Below the pieces are notes generated by a model. It did no database searches. It had not been told where the DNA came from and worked only from the letters and a program-made list of their open reading frames with translations. A stretch of DNA of 40,707 nucleotides, taken from Halorubrum sp. SD626R (GTDB taxonomy: Archaea; Halobacteriota; Halobacteria; Halobacteriales; Haloferacaceae). A program made the position numbers and the translations under genes. Shown here in pieces: positions 1 to 7,899 of this stretch (the first letter of the stretch is position 1; every line of letters begins with the position of its first letter). The stretch is from contig NZ_CVRT01000029.1 of NCBI RefSeq assembly GCF_001261915.1, forward strand, positions 1-40,707, written 5' to 3'.

Positions 1-225
1 CGGTGAGCGCTCGGAGAGCGCGAACCGCGAGGCTGGGGAGGTGTGAGGCTGCGGTCGCTGTGCGGGGCGGGACTCAAAGGGGCAGTCGGCGAGGACGAAG
101 CCCGACGACGCAAGCACCGCAGGAACGAGCATAGCGAGTGACGAGGAGCGCAGCGAGTCGTGCGAGTCGTCGCCGGCTGGGGCTTTGGAGGCGTTCACCG
201 CGCTGGCAGTTGCATAAAAGCGGTC
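1..225 (+). repeat. Dispersed structured element, copy A (5' part cut by window edge)
   Basis: One of six related intergenic elements in the window. It begins inside the second hairpin (GCGCTC-gga-GAGCGC, 8-22), continues with the conserved block GAGGCTGGGGAGG (about 30-42) and the string ACTCAAAGGGGC (72-83), then the 95-bp inverted-repeat segment 84-178. The left arm is AGTCGGCGAGGAC and the right arm GTCGTCGCCGGCT; they pair with one G-T wobble and one mismatch. The core GGGGCTTTGGAGGCGTTC follows (179-196), then a TATA-like GCATAAAAGC near 212-221. The loop of the 95-bp segment reads AAGCACCGCAGG first, the same orientation as in B, C and F. No protein gene is credible here; the 202-residue reading frame over it is arginine-rich shadow. 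It lies just upstream of the TPR gene. Confidence 0.85.
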
Positions 226-318
226 AATGCGATTCATACCGACGAAAGGTGCGTATAACCCACATCCGTCCAGTCGGCGACGCAACCCTTACGCGTCGTG
301 ACCGTCAAACTAGGGCAT

Positions 319-1212
319 ATGACCGACGAACGCGACGGCGACCGCCACGAGTTCTCCGCCGGGCAGGGCGTCGACGCCGACTACGAGGAGTTCACCCTCG
401 ACCCCGAGGAGCTCGACGCCGACCCGAACACGGTCGACCCCGTCGACTCCCGCGTGCTGACCGACATCCTCGACAAGCGGAACGTCGAGAGCGACGCCAT
501 CGACGTGGAGCGGCTGATCGATGTCGGGCTCTCCTACATGGGGATCAACCGCTTCGAGGAGGCCACGGAGACGTTCGAGCGCGCCGCCCACTTCGCCGAG
601 GAGGACTCGCTGGAGGCCCAGGAGGCGTGGGTGAACAAGGGCGCGGCCCACGCCGAGTTAGAGGAGTACGACGAGGCGATCGGCGCCTACGAGGAGGCGC
701 TGCGGATCGACGACGACTCCGAGCACGCCGCGACCGCCGAGACTAACCTCGCGTACGCGCTCTGGGAGTTCGGCCGCACCGAGCAGGCGCTCGAACACGC
801 CGAGCGCGCCGTCGAGACCGACCCGCGCTTCGCCGAGGCGTGGTACAACCGGGGGTTCCTGCTGGTCGAGCGCGGGCTCGCCGAGGACGCCGTCACCTGC
901 TTCGACAACGCGATCCGCCTCGGCTACCGGAGCGCGGGCGTCCTCGAAGAGAAGGCGCGCGCCCTCGAAGAGGCCGGCGAGCACGAGCAGGCCGAGGAGG
1001 TCGCCGACCGCGCCGACGAGATCCGGCGCGAGGCGGAAGAGCAGATGGTCGAGGAACAGACCGGGCAGGCGCCCGGACCGGGCGGTCAGGCGGGCGGCCG
1101 TGGCGGCCGCGGGGGTCAAGCGGGCGGCCGCGGCGGTCAAGGAGGCGAGCGCGACGAGGCGGCCGAGCCCCCGGAGCGCGAGCTCCAGGGCGAGGGGCCC
1201 GAGGGCTTCTGA
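319..1212 (+). CDS. TPR-repeat protein with RGG-like C-terminal tail
   Basis: 297 residues. After an acidic N-terminus of about 65 residues come roughly five tetratricopeptide-like helical pairs (about residues 70-245), with recognisable A-W/A-N-G-Y/F-A pattern positions, for example the units starting AWVNKGAAHAEL and AWYNRGFLLVER. TPRs normally serve as protein-protein scaffolds. The last 45 residues are glycine-, arginine- and glutamine-rich with several GGRGG motifs (DNA about 1078-1147) and then acidic; this resembles an RGG box, which in other proteins contacts RNA, but that role is inference. I chose ATG 319 because the reading frame can be extended only 7 codons to a GTG at 298 that overlaps a poorly conserved stretch. 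The stop is one base before the DUF424 start, so co-transcription is likely. No signal peptide or membrane segment, hence cytoplasmic. Confidence 0.85.
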   Translation: MTDERDGDRHEFSAGQGVDADYEEFTLDPEELDADPNTVDPVDSRVLTDILDKRNVESDAIDVERLIDVGLSYMGINRFEEATETFERAAHFAEEDSLEAQEAWVNKGAAHAELEEYDEAIGAYEEALRIDDDSEHAATAETNLAYALWEFGRTEQALEHAERAVETDPRFAEAWYNRGFLLVERGLAEDAVTCFDNAIRLGYRSAGVLEEKARALEEAGEHEQAEEVADRADEIRREAEEQMVEEQTGQAPGPGGQAGGRGGRGGQAGGRGGQGGERDEAAEPPERELQGEGPEGF

Positions 1213-1213
1213 G

Positions 1214-1534
1214 ATGGGCGAGGAGGCCGTCGCGATGCTCCTGCGCGAGCGCGAGACCGCGGAGGGGACGCTCGTCTCCGTCTGCGACGCCGACTGCCTC
1301 GGCGAGACGTACGCGGACGGCGCCGTGACGCTCGACGTCACCGAGGAGTTCTACGGGGGCGACGACGCCGTCGAGGCGAGCGCCGAGGAGGTCGTCGCCG
1401 GGCTCCATCGGGCGCAGGTCGCGAACATCGTCGGCGTCGAGGCCGTCCGCGTCGCGGTCGAGGCGGGGCTCGTCGACGAGGAGACGGTGCTCGACGTCGA
1501 CGGAACCCGACACGCACAACTGCTCTGGCTGTGA
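1214..1534 (+). CDS. DUF424 family protein
   Basis: 106 residues, beginning MGEEAVAMLLRERETAEGTL. The sequence has the look of the archaeal DUF424 family: a short alpha/beta protein with a G-T-L-V-S-V-C-D-x-D-C-L-G-E-T-Y stretch near residues 17-34 and a central acidic F-Y-G-G-D segment. The family is widespread in archaea and its biochemical role is not established. It starts one base after the TPR stop (TGA-G-ATG) and ends 10 bases before the next gene, so the three genes 319-1877 probably form an operon. The frame is open further upstream inside the TPR gene, but only ATG 1214 fits the family length. Confidence 0.75.
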   Translation: MGEEAVAMLLRERETAEGTLVSVCDADCLGETYADGAVTLDVTEEFYGGDDAVEASAEEVVAGLHRAQVANIVGVEAVRVAVEAGLVDEETVLDVDGTRHAQLLWL

Positions 1535-1544
1535 GCGGGGACGT

Positions 1545-1877
1545 ATGAAGCGACTCGGACGGGCGGAGCTCGCGGAGCGACTGGGCCCGCGGCCGCCGTC
1601 GGACGCGTTCTGGAACCGCGCGATCGACGCCGAGCGCGCCGTCATCGGCGTCGCGCCGGACATCGTCAAAGAGGAGACGGACAGCGACCACGAGCGCTCG
1701 GAGCGAGCCCGTCGAAACCGTCGCCGGCGCGGCGTGCCCGGCCCGGACGGGCCGCTCTCGACCGGCGACATCGTCGATGTCGGCGACCACGCGTTCGTCG
1801 TCGTCGCGGTCGAGGAGACGGAGGCCGGCGGCCGTCGGTATCAGATCGATCTGGTCGAGCCGCGGTCGGACGGCTGA
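1545..1877 (+). CDS. Small conserved-looking protein of unknown function
   Basis: 110 residues, MKRLGRAELAERLGPRP at the start. I do not recognise a family. The N-terminal half is helical and acidic/basic mixed, residues 48-63 are very arginine-rich (SERARRNRRRRG), and the C-terminal third (about 70-105) predicts beta strands with a pattern D-I-V-D-V-G-D-H-A-F-V-V-V-A-V-E. No transmembrane segment, no cysteines. Its position 10 bases behind the DUF424 gene on the same strand supports a real gene expressed with its neighbours. Function not assigned. Confidence 0.65.
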   Translation: MKRLGRAELAERLGPRPPSDAFWNRAIDAERAVIGVAPDIVKEETDSDHERSERARRNRRRRGVPGPDGPLSTGDIVDVGDHAFVVVAVEETEAGGRRYQIDLVEPRSDG

Positions 1878-1907
1878 CGGGAGACGATGGGGGACGGACC
1901 GACCGCG

Positions 1908-3026
1908 CTACAGGTCCGCGACGTCCTCGATGGCGTCGGTGAGCTCCTTCACGCTCTCGACGGTGTGTTCGCCCATGTGTCCGATGCGGAACGTCTCCTC
2001 ACCGAGGTCGCCGTAGCCGTTCGAGAAGGCCATGTCGTACTCCTCGCTCACCTCGTCGATCGTCGCCGCGACGTCGATCCCCTGCGTGTTCTCGATGCAG
2101 GCGACCGTCTGCGACTCGTACCCCGACTCGGGGAACATCGCGAAGTGCTCGTCCGCCCAGTCGTGGACGTACTCCATCATCTCGCGGTGGCGCTCGTCGC
2201 GGGCGCGGTGGCCCTCCTCCAGCATGCGCTTCATCTGCTTGCGGTATGCGAGCATGATCGGGATGGCGGGCGTCGAGTGCGTCTGCCCCTTCCGGTCGTA
2301 GTAGTCGATGGCGCGCCGGAAGCCGCCGTACCACGAGGAGTCGCCCTTTTCGACCTCGCGGTCGTAGGCGTCGTCGCTGACGACGCAGACCGCGAGCCCC
2401 GGCGGCATCGCGAACGCCTTCTGGGTCGAGGCGAACACTACGTCGATGTCGTGTTCCTCGATGTCGAGGTAGTCGCCGCCGAGCGACGAGACGGCGTCGA
2501 CGGCGAAGTAGGTGTCCGGGTATTCACCGATTACGTCGCCCATCTCCTCGACCGGGTTGCGGACGCCGGTCGACGACTCGTTCATCACCCCCGCGACCAT
2601 GTCGTACTCCGCGTCGGCGGCCTCGATGGCGTCGCGGACGTCCTCGGGTTTGACCGCCTCGCCCCACTCGTACTCCAGCCGGTCGACGTCCTTGCCGAGG
2701 CGCTCGGCGACGTTGGCGTAGCGCTCGCTGAACGCCCCGCAGGTCGGCACCAGAACGCGGTCGTCGACGAGGTTCAGCGTCGTCGCCTCCCAGAACTCCG
2801 TCCCGGAGGCGGTGAGGATGATCACGTCGTTGTCGGTGCCGAGGAACGTTTTGGTGTCCTCGACGATGGTGGTGTAGAGGTCGGTCATCCGGTCCATCCG
2901 GTGGCCGAACGTCGACTCCGTCATCGCCTCGATCACGTCGTCGCGGACCTCGGTCGGCCCGGGGATGTACAGCGTCTTGTCGTCGTAGTCGTCGCGGTAT
3001 TCGCGTTTCTTCGTCACGGGATCCAC
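1908..3026 (-). CDS. Class V PLP aminotransferase (serine/alanine-glyoxylate type)
   Basis: 372 residues. Fold-type I, class V aminotransferase of the serine-pyruvate / alanine-glyoxylate group. The IPGPTEV motif near residue 21 is typical of this group; ASGTEFWEA (73-81) corresponds to the phosphate-binding loop; [10 protein letters not shown] (175-184) carries the Asp that contacts the PLP ring nitrogen; the Schiff-base lysine is K203 in ASTQKAF; a late GHMGE segment near residue 352 matches the family's C-terminal end. The exact amino donor and acceptor cannot be read from sequence; serine or alanine with glyoxylate or pyruvate are the usual pairs. The start is GTG 3026 (a second GTG lies three codons in). 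The gene is transcribed away from the APC permease at 3251, and converges on the small operon ending at 1877. Confidence 0.88.
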   Translation of the reverse strand: MDPVTKKREYRDDYDDKTLYIPGPTEVRDDVIEAMTESTFGHRMDRMTDLYTTIVEDTKTFLGTDNDVIILTASGTEFWEATTLNLVDDRVLVPTCGAFSERYANVAERLGKDVDRLEYEWGEAVKPEDVRDAIEAADAEYDMVAGVMNESSTGVRNPVEEMGDVIGEYPDTYFAVDAVSSLGGDYLDIEEHDIDVVFASTQKAFAMPPGLAVCVVSDDAYDREVEKGDSSWYGGFRRAIDYYDRKGQTHSTPAIPIMLAYRKQMKRMLEEGHRARDERHREMMEYVHDWADEHFAMFPESGYESQTVACIENTQGIDVAATIDEVSEEYDMAFSNGYGDLGEETFRIGHMGEHTVESVKELTDAIEDVADL

Positions 3027-3177
3027 CTGTCGGATCGTACCGGGTGGCGAGGCAGTATGGTCCTTGTGATACGGTTGAACGGGCGCGCGAGTCGGGCAAA
3101 CGAACGGACGGACTCACGCGCGTTCCGACGAGCGCTCCCGGCCGTCGGAGACGGTGTCGTTGCCCGGATCAGCCGGG

Positions 3178-3183
3178 TTTATA
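3178..3183 (+). promoter_or_regulatory. TATA-like box before the APC-UspA gene
   Basis: TTTATA lies about 26 bases before the ATG at 3207, the spacing expected for an archaeal leaderless transcript starting at that ATG. The ATG opens only a 15-codon frame whose stop overlaps the GTG of the permease. Confidence 0.55.
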
Positions 3184-3206
3184 CCAGACGAGGAGAGAAG
3201 TAGCGT

Positions 3207-3254
3207 ATGACAGACGACCGGCGAGTCACAACCGCCAGAGGTGGACCGCCGTGA
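3207..3254 (+). CDS. 15-codon leader frame overlapping the permease start
   Basis: ATG 3207 reads 15 codons ([15 protein letters not shown]) and stops at TGA 3252-3254. The last codons overlap the permease's GTG start (3251-3253) by the GTGA pattern typical of coupled genes. The ATG sits where a leaderless transcript from the TATA box at 3178 would begin. Two readings are possible: a genuine short upstream frame that controls the permease by coupled translation, or the original permease N-terminus separated by a frameshift or an assembly error. The sequence alone cannot decide. Confidence 0.4.
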   Translation: MTDDRRVTTARGGPP

Positions 3255-5614
3255 GCGGCGACGAGGAGCTCGCGAAGGACCTCGGTCCGCTGGCGGCGCT
3301 CACCATCGGGATCGGGACGATGATCGGGGCGGGGATCTTCGTCCTCCCCGGGACCGCGGTCGCGCGGGCGGGCCCGCTCGCGGCGTTCACGTTCGTCCTC
3401 GGCGGCGTCATCGCCCTGTTCACGGCGCTGTCGGCGTCCGAGCTCGGGACGGCGATGCCGAAGTCCGGCGGCGCGTACTTCTACGTCAACCGGGCGCTCG
3501 GGCCCATGTTCGGCTCCGTCGCCGGCTGGGCGAACTGGCTCGGCCTCGCGTTCGCTTCCGCCTTCTACATGTACGGCTTCGGCGAGTACGTCAACGCCCT
3601 CGTCGGGCTCGGGCCGATCGGGCTCGGTCCGGTGACGCTGGAGGCCGCGCAGGTGATCGGCCTCGCCGGCGCGCTGCTGTTCATCGCGGTCAACTACTTC
3701 GGCGCGAAGGAGACGGGCGGGCTCCAGATCGTCATCGTCATGTCGCTGCTCGGCATCCTCGCCGTCTTCACCGTCGTCGGCCTGCTGAACGCCGAGATGT
3801 CGTCGCTGCGACCGCTCGCGCCGCCGGGGACGACGAGCCAGGTGCTGCCGGTGACGGGGATCATCTTCGTCTCGTACCTCGGCTTCGTCCAGATCACCTC
3901 GGTCGCCGAGGAGATCAAGAACCCCGGGCGGAACCTCCCGCTCGCGGTGCTCGGCTCGGTCGTGATCGTCACGGTCGTCTACGCGCTGTTCCTCCTCGTG
4001 CTGCTCGCCGCGGTGCCGAACGAACTGGTCGCGAACAACGAGACCGCCGTGGTCGACGCCGCCCGCCTCCTCTTCGGCAACTACGAGGTGTTCGGCTACT
4101 CGCTGGGCGCCGTCGGCGCCGCCATGCTGCTGATCGGCGGGCTGCTCGCGACCGCCTCCTCCGCGAACGCGTCGATCCTCTCGTCGTCACGGATCAACTT
4201 CGCGATGGGCCGCGAGAAGATCGTCACCCCGAAGCTCAACGAGATCCACGAGCGGTTCGGCACGCCGTACAAGTCGATCGCGCTCACCGGCGCGCTCATC
4301 CTCGTCTTCCTCGTCGCCGGGAGCGTCGAGTCGCTGTCGACGATGGGTTCCGTGCTCCACCTCGTCGTCTACGGCCTGCTCAACATCGCGCTGATCGTCA
4401 TGCGCGAGTCGGAGGTCGAGGGGTACGACCCCGACTTCGAGGTCCCCTTCTACCCGGCCGTCCCGATAATCGGGACCATCTCGTCGTTCGCGCTGATCGC
4501 CTACATCGAACCGCGGATCATCGCGATTTCCGGGGGGCTCGTCGTCTTCGCGCTGCTCTGGTACCTGCTGTACGCCCGCGGGAAGGTGGAGTCGCGCGGC
4601 GTGCTGGGCGCGTGGATCCTCGACCGCTCCGACGAACTGCCGAAGGCCGCGGTGTCGGCCGCGACCTCGGTCCAGCCGAGCGGCGACGACTACCGCGTGA
4701 TGGTGCCGCTCGCGAACCCCGCGACCGAGGAGCACCTGATCACGCTCGCGTCCGCCATCGCCAAGCAGCGGAACGGAACGGTCGTCGCGGTCAACATCGC
4801 GAACGTCCCCGACCAGACGTCGCTGGAGGCGGCGCGCGACCGCGGCGCTCACGAGGCGGCACACGGCCTCCTCGACCAGGCCCGCGAGGACGCCGAGACG
4901 TTCGGCGTCGACGTGGAGACGCACGTCGTCTTATCCCACCGCGTGTTCGAGGAGGTGTTCGACGCCGCGCGCACCTACGGCGCCGACCTCACGGTGATGG
5001 GCTGGGGCGAGGACTCCCACGGGGCGCCCGGCCGCGCCGAGTCCGCCGTCGACGAACTCGCGCGCTCGCTCCCCTCCGACTTCCTCGTCTTCCGCGACCG
5101 CGGTTTCGACGCCTCGCGCATCCTCGTGCCGACCGCCGGCGGCCCGGCCTCGGACCTGTCCGGCGCGGTCGCGAAGATGCTTCAGGTGGAGTTCGACGGC
5201 GAGGTCACCCTGCTGCACGTCGCCGACGACGAGGCGGCGGGCCGACGGTTCCTCATGGGGTGGGCCGCCGAGCACGACCTCGCCGACGCGACGCTGCGGA
5301 TCGAGAGCGGCGACGTCGAGACGGCGATCGACCGCGCCGCCCGCGACGCCACGATGCTGATCATCGGCGCGACCCAGAAGGGGCTGCTCTCGCGGCTGGT
5401 CAGCGGATCGCTCGTCTTGGACGTGCTCAACGAGGTGGAGTGCTCCGTGCTGCTCGCCGAGCCGAAGAGCGACCGCGGGCTCCTCGACCGGCTGTTCGGC
5501 AGCGGTGCGCGGTCGAACGACGTGACCGACGTCGCGGAGACGCCCACGGACACCGGCGTCGAGCCGGAGCCCTCGACGCCGGGAGTCGACGACGACAGCG
5601 ACGCGGAGAAGTGA
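3251..5614 (+). CDS. APC-family permease fused to two UspA domains
   Basis: 787 residues from GTG 3251. Residues about 10-440 are an amino acid-polyamine-organocation permease with about 12 membrane segments; the glycine-rich [17 protein letters not shown] stretch near residues 18-34 is the family's broken helix 1, and the [19 protein letters not shown] region is the conserved helix 6/loop. Residues about 470-740 contain two universal-stress-protein domains; the second keeps the ATP-binding pattern IGATQKG..S..SGS, the first looks degenerate. The tail is acidic. The fusion is common in haloarchaea and is taken to link amino acid or cation transport to nucleotide or stress sensing; substrate unknown. 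The reading frame is open upstream, but ATG 3207 is out of frame; see the leader frame. A dispersed element (B) follows its stop. Confidence 0.85.
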   Translation: MSGDEELAKDLGPLAALTIGIGTMIGAGIFVLPGTAVARAGPLAAFTFVLGGVIALFTALSASELGTAMPKSGGAYFYVNRALGPMFGSVAGWANWLGLAFASAFYMYGFGEYVNALVGLGPIGLGPVTLEAAQVIGLAGALLFIAVNYFGAKETGGLQIVIVMSLLGILAVFTVVGLLNAEMSSLRPLAPPGTTSQVLPVTGIIFVSYLGFVQITSVAEEIKNPGRNLPLAVLGSVVIVTVVYALFLLVLLAAVPNELVANNETAVVDAARLLFGNYEVFGYSLGAVGAAMLLIGGLLATASSANASILSSSRINFAMGREKIVTPKLNEIHERFGTPYKSIALTGALILVFLVAGSVESLSTMGSVLHLVVYGLLNIALIVMRESEVEGYDPDFEVPFYPAVPIIGTISSFALIAYIEPRIIAISGGLVVFALLWYLLYARGKVESRGVLGAWILDRSDELPKAAVSAATSVQPSGDDYRVMVPLANPATEEHLITLASAIAKQRNGTVVAVNIANVPDQTSLEAARDRGAHEAAHGLLDQAREDAETFGVDVETHVVLSHRVFEEVFDAARTYGADLTVMGWGEDSHGAPGRAESAVDELARSLPSDFLVFRDRGFDASRILVPTAGGPASDLSGAVAKMLQVEFDGEVTLLHVADDEAAGRRFLMGWAAEHDLADATLRIESGDVETAIDRAARDATMLIIGATQKGLLSRLVSGSLVLDVLNEVECSVLLAEPKSDRGLLDRLFGSGARSNDVTDVAETPTDTGVEPEPSTPGVDDDSDAEK

Positions 5615-5702
5615 CAGGAGCCGGCGATGAGACGTGCAGATTCGGCCGGCGGAATCGGGTATATGCGACTCCGGAGGCGGTGGGGTCCGTTTCCACTGAG
5701 AT

Positions 5703-6027
5703 AGGCGGCGGCGCGCGCCTCCGAGCGCCCACCGGGCGCGAAGGAGCGCGCGCGAGGGAAGTCACGAGCGGAGCGAGCGACGAGGCTGGGGAGGCGTGAG
5801 GTGCTGTGCGGTCGAGGTGGGACTCGAAGGGGCAGTCGCGATTCCCGCGAGCAACGCGAGCGGGAAGACGGGAGACTTCGTCTCCCGGAAGGACGAAGCA
5901 CGGCGCAGCAAGGACCGCAGGGAGCGAGTGAAACGAGCGACTGAGGACCGCAGCAAGCCGCGCGAGTCGTCGCGACTGGGGCTTCGGAGACGTTCTCTGC
6001 CGACCCGCTGTCCTCCTCGTATAACCG
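5703..6027 (+). repeat. Dispersed structured element, copy B (with extra hairpins)
   Basis: The 5' hairpin is GCGCCC-acc-GGGCGC (5725-5739), enclosed by GCGCGCGC arms; then the variable second hairpin region, the conserved block GAGGCTGGGGAGGCGTGAGG (about 5781-5800), the string ACTCGAAGGGGC, and the inverted-repeat segment 5834-5977 with arms AGTCGCGA and TCGCGACT. The segment is 144 bp instead of 95 because about 49 bp is inserted next to the left arm: two perfect hairpins, TTCCCGC/GCGGGAA (5842-5866) and CGGGAGAC-ttc-GTCTCCCG (5869-5887). The core is degenerate (GGGGCTTCGGAGACGTTC, 5978-5995), followed by a TATA-like CGTATAACC (6018-6026). It fills the convergent gap between the APC-UspA gene and the small CxxC gene; the rest of the gap (5615-5702, 6028-6099) shows nothing I can name. 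Confidence 0.82.
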
Positions 6028-6099
6028 GGGCTTTGCAGGTACTTCCCTTGACAACTACGGAATAAACGATCGGTTGCCCGAACGCCCCGATCCGGCGGG

Positions 6100-6363
6100 T
6101 TATCTCCAGTGCCAGAAGTCGTTCCCGTCGTCTTCGACGGGATCGGTGCGCTCGCGGAGGTCGGCCACGTCCGCCTCGGTCGGCTCGTGGTCGTCAGGGA
6201 GCCGCTCCATACAGTCGAAACAGAGGAAGAACTCGGAGCCGTCGGCGAGCTCTAAGGTCAATCCCTGGGTCGACTCGAACGCGAAGTTCCACAGGTCGCC
6301 GATCCCGCCGGCGATCCTGACGGACCGCTCGCAGACGAAACAGGACTCCGAGGCCATACTCAT
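6100..6363 (-). CDS. Small double-CxxC protein (putative zinc binder)
   Basis: 87 residues, beginning MSMASESCFVCERSVRIAGG. Two CxxC pairs, SCFVCE near residue 8 and LCFDCM near residue 48, are spaced as in small zinc ribbons, with an aromatic, beta-rich region between them and an acidic tail ending NDFWHWR. Such short zinc-ribbon-like proteins are common and mostly uncharacterised in haloarchaea. A second ATG two codons downstream (6357) is an equally good start. Dispersed element C lies immediately upstream (6421-6750) and element B downstream, so this gene is bracketed by repeats. Function not assigned. Confidence 0.7.
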   Translation of the reverse strand: MSMASESCFVCERSVRIAGGIGDLWNFAFESTQGLTLELADGSEFFLCFDCMERLPDDHEPTEADVADLRERTDPVEDDGNDFWHWR

Positions 6364-6420
6364 CGTATCGACTCCGAGCGCTAATGCGTGTCGGCGGAAA
6401 CGTGATCGCTAGCGGATCGA

Positions 6421-6499
6421 CGGTGACCACCGCCAAAGCCCCAGTCGCTTACTTATAAACGGTTGACTGTGGATCGGCGGTTAACACCTCCAAAGCCCC
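6421..6499 (-). repeat. Two 57-bp-spaced core modules in element C
   Basis: Two copies of the core (plus-strand form CGGTGACCACCGCCAAAGCC at 6421, and CGGTTAACACCTCCAAAGCC at 6478) start exactly 57 bp apart. Between them is a TATA-like CTTATAAAC (6452-6460). Confidence 0.75.
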
Positions 6500-6750
6500 A
6501 GCCGCGAGGACTCCTGCGCCTCGCTGCGCGCTTCGATCGCTCGCGGTGCTCGCTCCCTGCAGTGCTTACGTCGGCGGAGTTCGCCCTCGCGGCTGCCCCT
6601 TTGAGCCCCACCGCCCGCACAGCACCGCGGCCTCACACCTCCCCAGCCTCGCGGTTCGCGCTCTCTGAGCGCTCACCGCGTCCCTCGCGCGCGCTCCTCG
6701 TGGCCGCCTTCGGCGACCACTCGGAGGCACGCGCCGACCGCGTCGTTCAT
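6421..6750 (-). repeat. Dispersed structured element, copy C
   Basis: The element runs on the minus strand, its 5' end 4 bp from the stop of the thiQ-like gene. On the plus strand: two core modules (6421-6442 and 6478-6499), the 95-bp segment 6500-6594 with arms AGCCGCGAGG / CCTCGCGGCT, GCCCCTTTGAG, the complement of the conserved block (CCTCACACCTCCCCAGCCTC, 6631-6650), the hairpin GCGCTC-TGA-GAGCGC region (about 6660-6674), and the 5' hairpin GTGGCCGCC-ttc-GGCGACCAC (6700-6720). In RNA this last stem would be fully paired with one wobble. The loop of the 95-bp segment is in the same relative orientation as in A, B and F. Confidence 0.83.
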
Positions 6751-6753
6751 TTA

Positions 6754-7899
6754 TCAATAGCCGTCTGTCACGTCCCCCTCGATGCTGATGACGTGCGCGT
6801 CCTCGGGGTCGAAGCCGACGACGACCTCCCCGGAGAGGGGGTCGCGCGTCCGGACGACGAGGTCGCGCCCGCCCCAGTCGAGGGTCACCCGGGTCGTCTC
6901 GCCGAGGAACTCCGCGCTCGCGACGGTCGCCCGAACCCGACTCTCCCCCTCGTCGATCCGGAGATACTCCGGCCGGACGCAGAAGGTGAGGCGGTCGCCG
7001 GCGTCGATGTCGGTCGCGTCGCTCACGCCGACGCGGAGCGTCTCGCCGCCGATGTCGACGCCGACGATTCGAGAGACGCCGTCTCCATCGCGCTCCTCCG
7101 CGTCGACCACCCGTCCCGCGAAGACGTTGTTGTCGCCGACGAACTCGGCGACGAACCGGGTGGCGGGCTCCCGGTACACCGTCCGCGGGGGCGCGACCTG
7201 CTCTGGCGTCCCGCCGCGCATCACCGCGACGCGGTCGGAGATCGCCAGCGCCTCCTCCTGGTCGTGGGTGACGTAGACGGTCGTGATTCCGAGTTCGGAC
7301 TGGATCTTTCGGACCTGCACCCGGAGGCGCTCGCGGAGCCGCGCGTCGAGCGCGCTCATCGGCTCGTCGAGGAGGAGGAGGTCGGGGCCGGGCGCGAGCG
7401 CGCGCGCTATCGCGACGCGCTGCTGTTGCCCGCCCGAGAGGTTCTCGGGCTCGCGGCCGGCGGCGTCGGGGAGGTCGACCAGCTCGAGCAGCTCTGCCAC
7501 GCGCTCGTCGCGGGTGACCCCCTCTGGCGGGTCGGCGAAGTTGAGCCCGTACCCGACGTTCTCGCCGACGGTCATGTGCGGGAACAGCGCGTAGTTCTGG
7601 AAGACGACGCCCACGTCGCGGTCCTCCGGGGGGACCCCGGCGACCGACTCGCCGCCGAAGCGGACGGTGCCGGAAGAGGGCTCCTCGAAGCCCGCGATCA
7701 GCCGGAGCGTGGTCGTCTTCCCGCAGCCGGAGGGGCCGACGAGCGTGAAGAACTCCCCCTCGCGCACCCGGAGGCTCACGTCGTCGACGGCGGTGGCCTC
7801 CCCGTAGCGCTTGGTGACGCCGTCGAGCTCGACGGCGGGCGGAGCGTCGGCGGACGCGGCGGCGTCGGTGGCCGACCGCTCAAAGTCCACGGGTCTCAC
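6754..7899 (-). CDS. thiQ: ABC transporter ATPase, thiamine/iron-type importer
   Basis: 381 residues. ATP-binding subunit with Walker A GPSGCGKTT (about residue 54-62), Q-loop VFQNYALFPHMT, signature LSGGQQQR, Walker B LLLLDEPMSALD and switch His in VYVTHDQEEA. The C-terminal 130 residues form a regulatory OB-type (TOBE) domain, as in the CysA/FbpC/PotA group, so the ATPase alone fits iron, thiamine or polyamine importers. The assignment to thiamine rests on the binding protein of the same operon. Start GTG 7899 overlaps the permease stop by 20 bases; GTG 7890 is an alternative. Last gene of the thiB-thiP-thiQ-like operon; the dispersed element C begins 4 bp after its stop. Confidence 0.85.
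   Translation of the reverse strand: MRPVDFERSATDAAASADAPPAVELDGVTKRYGEATAVDDVSLRVREGEFFTLVGPSGCGKTTTLRLIAGFEEPSSGTVRFGGESVAGVPPEDRDVGVVFQNYALFPHMTVGENVGYGLNFADPPEGVTRDERVAELLELVDLPDAAGREPENLSGGQQQRVAIARALAPGPDLLLLDEPMSALDARLRERLRVQVRKIQSELGITTVYVTHDQEEALAISDRVAVMRGGTPEQVAPPRTVYREPATRFVAEFVGDNNVFAGRVVDAEERDGDGVSRIVGVDIGGETLRVGVSDATDIDAGDRLTFCVRPEYLRIDEGESRVRATVASAEFLGETTRVTLDWGGRDLVVRTRDPLSGEVVVGFDPEDAHVISIEGDVTDGY

Noticed and set aside
1887..3203. 438-residue plus-strand frame opposite the class V aminotransferase
   Set aside because: Antisense of a gene with clear PLP motifs; no motif of its own.
3241..5799. 852-residue frame on the plus strand overlapping the APC-UspA gene
   Set aside because: Composition is Arg/Asp/Gly-rich shadow of the real gene in frame +1; the permease frame has clear motifs.
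5615..6099. tRNA or insertion-sequence remnant in the 485-bp gap
   Set aside because: No cloverleaf with TTCRANY arm and no transposase fragment in any frame; the gap is mostly element B.
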